Assembly (NCBI RefSeq): GCF_024609325.1
Contig: NZ_JANHMQ010000003.1
Coordinates: 124,001-188,000, forward strand
Length of the DNA: 64,000 bases
Direction: 5' to 3'
Origin: Geothrix fuzhouensis
Lineage (GTDB): Bacteria > Acidobacteriota > Holophagae > Holophagales > Holophagaceae
Shown here: piece after piece, positions 59,748-64,000 of the stretch
How the letters are laid out: each line of letters begins with the position of its first letter
Position numbering within the stretch: the first letter of the stretch is position 1
The notes under the pieces: model-generated
What the model was told of the DNA's origin: nothing
The model's database searches: none
The model's input: the letters and a program-made list of their open reading frames with translations, nothing else
Made by a program: the position numbers and the translations under genes

Positions 59748-60524
59748 ATGTCCCTCGTCATCGCCGGCAAGACCTTCAGCAACCGCCTCGTCCTCGGCAC
59801 GGGCAAGTACAAGGACTTCGCCACCATGCAGGCCTGCTACCGGGCCGCGCGGGTGGAGATGATCACCCTGGCCGTGCGTCGCTTCGACCTGGGGGCCAAG
59901 GGCGAGGACAACATCCTCAACTGGATCCCCAAGGACATCGCCCTGCTGCCCAACACCGCCGGCTGCTACACCCGTGAGGAGGCCCTGCGCGTGGCCCGCC
60001 TGGCCCGCGAGGCCTTGAACACCGACTGGGTGAAGCTGGAGGTCATCGGGGACCAGAAATCGCTCTACCCCGACAACGAGGAAACCCTGGAGGCCGCGAA
60101 GATCCTCGTGAAGGAGGGCTTCACGGTGCTGCCCTACGTGAACGCCGATCCCATCCTGGCCAAGAAGCTCTGCGACGCGGGCTGCGCCGCCGTCATGCCC
60201 CTGGGCAGCGCCATCGGCTCGGGCCTGGGTGTGCAGAACCCCATGACCCTTCTGCTCATCAAGGAGGTCGTGGAAGCCTACCAGCTGCCCATGATCGTGG
60301 ATGCCGGCGTGGGCACGGCTTCCGATGCCGCGCTCGCCATGGAGCTGGGTGCCGATGGCGTGCTGCTCAACACCGCCGTGGCCGAGGCCGGCGAGCCCAC
60401 CAAGATGGCCCAGGCCATGGATCACGCCGTCATCGCCGGCCGCCTGGCCTTCGAGAGCGGCCGCATGCCCAAGCGCCTCTATGCCAGCGCCAGCAGCCCC
60501 GTGGCGGGCGTGGTGGGACGCTAG
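59748..60524 (+). CDS. thiG: Thiazole synthase
   Basis: ThiG forms the thiazole phosphate of thiamine from deoxyxylulose phosphate, dehydroglycine and ThiS thiocarboxylate. The 258-residue barrel has [20 protein letters not shown], the catalytic Lys in [10 protein letters not shown], and the phosphate segments [12 protein letters not shown] and [13 protein letters not shown]. No other thi gene or TPP riboswitch is next to it; a 41-bp gap precedes it. Confidence 0.96.
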   Translation: MSLVIAGKTFSNRLVLGTGKYKDFATMQACYRAARVEMITLAVRRFDLGAKGEDNILNWIPKDIALLPNTAGCYTREEALRVARLAREALNTDWVKLEVIGDQKSLYPDNEETLEAAKILVKEGFTVLPYVNADPILAKKLCDAGCAAVMPLGSAIGSGLGVQNPMTLLLIKEVVEAYQLPMIVDAGVGTASDAALAMELGADGVLLNTAVAEAGEPTKMAQAMDHAVIAGRLAFESGRMPKRLYASASSPVAGVVGR

Positions 60525-60531
60525 GCGCACC

Positions 60532-61164
60532 GTGCCCGACTTCGAGCTCGCCCCCTTCGAATGCCGCGTGCTGGGTTGCCTGCTGGAGAAGCAGCTCAGC
60601 ACGCCAGACATCTATCCCCTGTCCTTGAACGCCCTGGTGAACGCCTGTAACCAGTCCAGCAACCGCGAACCCGTCCTGGCAATGACCGAAGCCGAGGTGC
60701 AGGCAGCGGTGGATGCTCTGATCGCCCGCGGCCTGGCGGAACCTTGGCCGGGCCGGGTGCTGAAGGTTGCCCACACCGCCAAGCCCACCTGGAACCTCTC
60801 GGTCCAGGAGGCGGCCCTCCTGGCCGAGCTGCTGCTGCGCGGCCCGCAAACACCCGGTGAACTGCGCACGAACACCCGTCGCATGTACGTCTTCCCCGAC
60901 CTGGCTGAACTGGAGAGCTGCCTTACGGCCTTGATGGAGGCCGAGCCACCCCTGGCCCTGCGCCTGCCCCGTGCCCCCGGTGCACGAGAGGCGCGAACGG
61001 CACACCTGTTAAGTGGCCCTGTGGCCCCAGAGACGGCCCCACAGGGCCCCACGGTACCCCTGGCCCCGGGTCGGATGGACCAACTCGAGGCCGAAGTCTC
61101 CACCCTCCGCGAAGAACTCGCAGAACTGCGCGAAGCCTTCGAGGCCTTCAAGGCCCAGTTCTAG
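60532..61164 (+). CDS. YceH/DUF480-family protein
   Basis: The 210-residue protein has two winged-helix-like repeats: FECRVLGCLLEKQLSTPDIYPLS and a second with AALLAELLLRGPQTPGELR (read in parts), plus a coiled-coil C-terminus (AEVSTLREELAELREAF). YceH/DUF480 proteins are conserved with unknown function. It starts at a GTG 7 bp after the thiG stop. Confidence 0.88.
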   Translation: MPDFELAPFECRVLGCLLEKQLSTPDIYPLSLNALVNACNQSSNREPVLAMTEAEVQAAVDALIARGLAEPWPGRVLKVAHTAKPTWNLSVQEAALLAELLLRGPQTPGELRTNTRRMYVFPDLAELESCLTALMEAEPPLALRLPRAPGAREARTAHLLSGPVAPETAPQGPTVPLAPGRMDQLEAEVSTLREELAELREAFEAFKAQF

Positions 61165-61181
61165 CGTCTGTTCTTGGTCCT

Positions 61182-61640
61182 TCACAGATCCCGGAAGGTC
61201 ACCGTCAAGGCGCGAAGGCCCTCGACCAGGTTCGCGCGTCGGGCGGGTTCTACCTGGAGCACGAGGTGGAACGGCTGGGGGGCCAGATCCTCGGCCACGT
61301 CCGAGAGCACCGCCATCAGGGTGGTCCCGTCCTCCGGCGGGGCATCCTGGAGCAGCTGGTCCGCCTCCAGGATCAGGAAGGCCCCGCCTTCAGGCAGGTC
61401 CGAGAGGCAGTCCCGCAGGCTGTCCCAGGTGCCGCCGAAGTGGGGCGGGAACTGGGCCGCGGCGGCCCATTCGTCCATGAGCCCCTGGCGGGTCCGCATG
61501 CGGCTGCCTCGCAGCCAACGGAGCATGCGGGCGCCCTCGGCTGGGGCCTCGTCCACCAGGTCGGAAGCGGAGCCGGACCACACGTGGACCCGCGGCCGCT
61601 GAGTCGAGGCCAGGAAGGACCAGTCCACCCCTCCGGCCAT
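61182..61640 (-). CDS. Barstar-family ribonuclease inhibitor
   Basis: The 152-residue protein contains the barstar core: DEWAAAAQFPPHFGGTWDSL with the Gly-Asn/Gly-Thr-Trp-Asp turn used to bind barnase, and DCLSDLPEGGAFLI. It is cytoplasmic and protects the cell from the RNase gene before it. The ATG overlaps the RNase stop (TGATG) with GAGGTG 5 nt upstream, so both are made together. Confidence 0.88.
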   Translation of the reverse strand: MAGGVDWSFLASTQRPRVHVWSGSASDLVDEAPAEGARMLRWLRGSRMRTRQGLMDEWAAAAQFPPHFGGTWDSLRDCLSDLPEGGAFLILEADQLLQDAPPEDGTTLMAVLSDVAEDLAPQPFHLVLQVEPARRANLVEGLRALTVTFRDL

Positions 61641-62050
61641 CACTTCACCTCAAGGAAGGTGCGGTAGTGGTCCGCGCTGTACCAGGCCCGGCCGTCGCTG
61701 CCCGTGACCAGACGCTCGGCGCCGCGATTGCGCCCCTCCGCCTTGGGATGCACATCCCATTCCCGGTAGACGATCCGTCTGCGGCGGGCGTCGTAGCGAG
61801 GCAGGGCGCCTTCGTAGTTCCCGAAGACGCGCCCGCCCACATAGCCCGGCGGGGCGTAGCCGTGCTGGCGGATGTAGGCCAGGGTTTCGCGGGCATGCGG
61901 GGGTATCGCATCTTGCGGTGTCGACTGCACCTGGGCTGGAGGTTGCGTCGGGGGCGCCGCCTCGGGACCGCAGGCCACCGGCATCAGCAGGGCGGCCAAG
62001 GCGACCAAGCCCCCGGCCAGGTGCGCGAGGGTTCTCCGCCAAGGGGTCAT
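61640..62050 (-). CDS. Barnase-like secreted guanyl-specific ribonuclease
   Basis: The 136-residue protein has a signal peptide ([19 protein letters not shown]) and a Pro/Gln linker, then a barnase domain from about residue 50. The catalytic residues are present: Glu97 in YREWDV (Glu73 in barnase), Arg113 in ERLVTG (Arg87) and His128 in ADHYRTF (His102). It cuts RNA outside the cytoplasm; the barstar gene follows. The cleavage site reads PVAC, so it could be a lipoprotein, though the lipobox is poor. GGGAGG precedes the ATG. Confidence 0.9.
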   Translation of the reverse strand: MTPWRRTLAHLAGGLVALAALLMPVACGPEAAPPTQPPAQVQSTPQDAIPPHARETLAYIRQHGYAPPGYVGGRVFGNYEGALPRYDARRRRIVYREWDVHPKAEGRNRGAERLVTGSDGRAWYSADHYRTFLEVK

Positions 62051-62090
62051 TGGGCCTCCCAAAACCGGTCCCAGTCTACTCTCGCCGGGC

Positions 62091-63413
62091 TCACCCCCGG
62101 GGGGAGGATCCGGCCTCAAGCACGCCGCCATGTCGCTTGTCGGAGCGCAGGAGCAGGAAGGCGAAGACCAGGCCCACCACGCCCAGGCCCGAGAACATGA
62201 CTTGGGTGGAGGTGTAGGTTCCGGTCTTGTCCCGCAACCAGCCGTTGAGGACGGGGAACAGGGCCAGTCCACCATTCTGGATCATGGTCATCAGCCCGAA
62301 GGCCGTGCCTACCCTCTTCTCCTCGACCACCAGGGGTACCGAAGGCCACATGGCGGCGGGCACCAGCACGAAGGACACTCCGAGCACGGCCATCATGGGG
62401 ATGGGGTTCCAGCGGGTGATGCCCATGAGCAGGTGCGCGGGGATCATGAGCAGGGACCCCACCACCATCAGGGAGGCGCGACGGCCGATGCGGTCCACCA
62501 GCCCGCCCGCGAAGGGCGCGAAGAGCATGGAGGCCGCGATGGTGATGCTGGTGATGCCCGGCGCCGTGCTGAACATGTGGGTGAAGTTGAAGAAGACCTT
62601 GGTCATGAAGCCCCCGGTCATCTCATGCACCGAGGCAATGCCCCACTTGTCGTGGAACATGTCCGTGGAGAGCGCCGTGAAGGGGAAGATGGCGCTATAG
62701 AAGGTCACGCAGAGCAGCACCACAAACCAGTACGAGGACGTGAACTTCTTGATGTCGGCGAAAACGATCGTGTCCCCGGCCGCGGCCTTGGGCAGGGACA
62801 GCTCCCGCTCGCCGTGGCGGTCCATGGCGATGAAGACGAGGTTGCAGAGGACCGAGAAGAGGCAGAGCAGGGCCGCAGCCCATAGGGCGGCGCGGAAGCT
62901 GTGGAAATGGGCCGCGATGAGCTCCTCGGTGTTGAAAGCGAACATCGTGCCCACCCGGCTGAGGGTGAGGGCGATGCCGAAGGCCATGGCCATCTCCTTG
63001 CCTTTGAACCAGCGACTGATGATGGCGCTTTGGACCACGATGAGGGATTCCGAGCCCGCCCCGAAGATCAGGCGGCCGAAGATCAGCATCCACTTGCCCT
63101 GAGCGACTGCCACGACGGCCGCCCCCACGAAGACCAGGAGACTGAAGAGCAGGCTGGCCTTCCGAGGCCCCAGCCGGTCATAGAGCATGCCGCCGAAGAA
63201 CACGATGAAGATGGCCGCGATCGAATAGGCCGCGTAGAGCGTCCCGATGGTGCTGCGGTCCAGATGCAGCTCGACCATCAGGGTGTTCTCGAGGGCGCCG
63301 ATGCTGTCGTAGGCGAAGTAGCTCCCGAGCACCAGCAGGCTGATGAAGATCAGGATGGTGAATCGGTAGAGCCGGGTACTCGGATGGAAGGCGCCGGGGA
63401 TCGCGGTGGTCAT
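62091..63413 (-). CDS. MFS-family transporter
   Basis: The 440-residue permease has 12 predicted membrane helices and the MFS loop motifs [14 protein letters not shown] (after helix 2) and [14 protein letters not shown] (after helix 8). It resembles the nitrate/oxalate-formate-like and MFSD1-like groups in overall wording; the substrate is unknown. AAAGGA is 7 nt before the ATG. Confidence 0.9.
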   Translation of the reverse strand: MTTAIPGAFHPSTRLYRFTILIFISLLVLGSYFAYDSIGALENTLMVELHLDRSTIGTLYAAYSIAAIFIVFFGGMLYDRLGPRKASLLFSLLVFVGAAVVAVAQGKWMLIFGRLIFGAGSESLIVVQSAIISRWFKGKEMAMAFGIALTLSRVGTMFAFNTEELIAAHFHSFRAALWAAALLCLFSVLCNLVFIAMDRHGERELSLPKAAAGDTIVFADIKKFTSSYWFVVLLCVTFYSAIFPFTALSTDMFHDKWGIASVHEMTGGFMTKVFFNFTHMFSTAPGITSITIAASMLFAPFAGGLVDRIGRRASLMVVGSLLMIPAHLLMGITRWNPIPMMAVLGVSFVLVPAAMWPSVPLVVEEKRVGTAFGLMTMIQNGGLALFPVLNGWLRDKTGTYTSTQVMFSGLGVVGLVFAFLLLRSDKRHGGVLEAGSSPRG

Positions 63414-63516
63414 CGGGGGGTCCTTTTTTTGGGCCGGGCGTCACCAGGTATCTGGGGTGGGACCTCCATGGCCCCAAAACCCCGATGGTGACAGGGCGGG
63501 CTTCCAACTCTCAAAT

Positions 63517-63528
63517 AGAATTGATTCT
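63517..63528. promoter_or_regulatory. AT-rich palindrome upstream of two divergent genes (possible metal-regulator box)
   Basis: AGAAT-TG-ATTCT lies in an AT-rich stretch (63510-63560) that is the clearest AT island after that at 4140-4225. The surrounding ATTGATTCTCATAAA resembles a Fur-type box, but only loosely. It probably serves the MFS gene and/or the protease gene. Confidence 0.35.
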
Positions 63529-63650
63529 CATAAAAATTCATAACTCTTAACAGGGGTTTTTTGCCTTCTGGCACCTAGCATTCATCCACGCACCTCAATC
63601 CTTGTCATCCCCATCCACCCATCTGGAGCTCAAGCTCCCTGGAGGTCACC

Positions 63651-64000
63651 TTGCCATCCCGTCTCGCCCTTCGCCTTGCCGCCGCCGCCGTCCTGATGGT
63701 TCCGGCTTTTGCCGCCCGTCCCGTGGATAGCGCCATTGCCGACGAGGCCCGTCGTCACCTGGACGCCCGCGTCTTCCAGCTGGGCCTGGACCGGAACGCC
63801 GGTTTCGCCACCAAGAACGTATTCGAGGAGGCCACCGGCGAGGCCCACGTCCGCATGAACCAGTTCTACAAGGGCGTCCGCGTCTTTGAAGGCGAGACCA
63901 TCGTGCACATGAAGGGCGGCGCCATCACCGGCCGCACGGATGCGCTGGTCCGTGGCCTCAACCTGAACGTCACCCCCACCCTCGGTGCCTCGGAAGCCCT
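63651..64000 (+). CDS. Secreted metalloprotease, thermolysin-type propeptide (5' end only)
   Basis: The frame starts with TTG and has GGAGG 5 nt upstream; it runs off the right edge after 116 codons. It begins with a signal peptide (LALRLAAAAVLMVPAFA). A FTP-like propeptide follows: ATGEAHVRMNQFYKGVRVFEG and ETIVHMKGGAITG. This matches the propeptide of M4 (thermolysin/elastase) proteases. The catalytic domain is outside the window, so other FTP proteins are possible. Confidence 0.75.
   Translation, partial: MPSRLALRLAAAAVLMVPAFAARPVDSAIADEARRHLDARVFQLGLDRNAGFATKNVFEEATGEAHVRMNQFYKGVRVFEGETIVHMKGGAITGRTDALVRGLNLNVTPTLGASEA

Overview
The window is high-GC, densely packed bacterial chromosome with a Gram-negative cell plan: LolA-family and lipoprotein genes, an MsbA-like ABC exporter, many Sec signal peptides and a rhombosortase locus. 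The combination of an aryl-polyene-like cassette, GlyGly-CTERM/rhombosortase sorting, serine/threonine-kinase and DUF4388 proteins and a succinylase lysine operon suggests Acidobacteriota of the Holophaga/Geothrix type. That assignment is an inference from gene content, not a database result. I see no rRNA, tRNA, CRISPR array, transposase or prophage.

Layout. 1-4085 (minus): the start of parA at the left edge, dapF, an FtsB-like gene and eno form a tight run. Upstream lies an unusual reading frame that joins a TrpC-like barrel to a histone-H1-like Lys/Ala tail. 4575-17796: upp; a DUF4388/TPR protein divergent from a membrane Ser/Thr kinase; rnc; a HisA-like protein; a helical-repeat protein; a sigma-factor operon whose genes overlap by ATGA; an MsbA-like exporter; and queA. 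17867-26839: mixed housekeeping and envelope genes (TauE/SafE permease, PdeM-like phosphoesterase, DUF192, class V aminotransferase, thyX, a large lipoprotein, transaldolase), a 63-bp tandem palindromic repeat and a HIT protein with a signal peptide. 26879-34956: an 11-gene aryl-polyene/fatty-acid-type cassette with two ACPs, two ketosynthases plus a chain-length-factor-like protein, two hotdog dehydratases, a ketoreductase, an acyltransferase, a glycosyltransferase/acyltransferase fusion and a thioesterase. 35018-45810: an aspartase with an N-terminal cyclic-nucleotide-binding domain, an acyl-CoA carboxylase beta subunit, a CPBP protease, a WalJ-like hydrolase, a LolA-like protein, and FHA and TPR proteins.

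45813-55293 (minus): an AraC/alkyltransferase protein, then an almost complete succinylase-route lysine operon in transcription order dapE-asd-lysC-dapB-dapA-dapD-aminotransferase-lysA; dapF is at the other end of the window. Between asd and lysC the 3' end of asd is repeated twice more, giving two mini reading frames joined to both neighbours by ATGA overlaps. 55568-64000: an alpha/beta hydrolase; a TetR regulator divergent from two rhombotarget lipoproteins and a rhombosortase, with palindromic operators between them; thiG; a YceH-like gene; a barnase-barstar pair; an MFS permease; and the start of a secreted protein with a thermolysin-type propeptide.

The observations I rate highest are the TrpC-like/H1-like frame, whose barrel has lost most of its catalytic residues; the asd-lysC chain of mini-ORFs; the aryl-polyene-like cassette with no starter ligase or exporter; and the cNMP-aspartase fusion.
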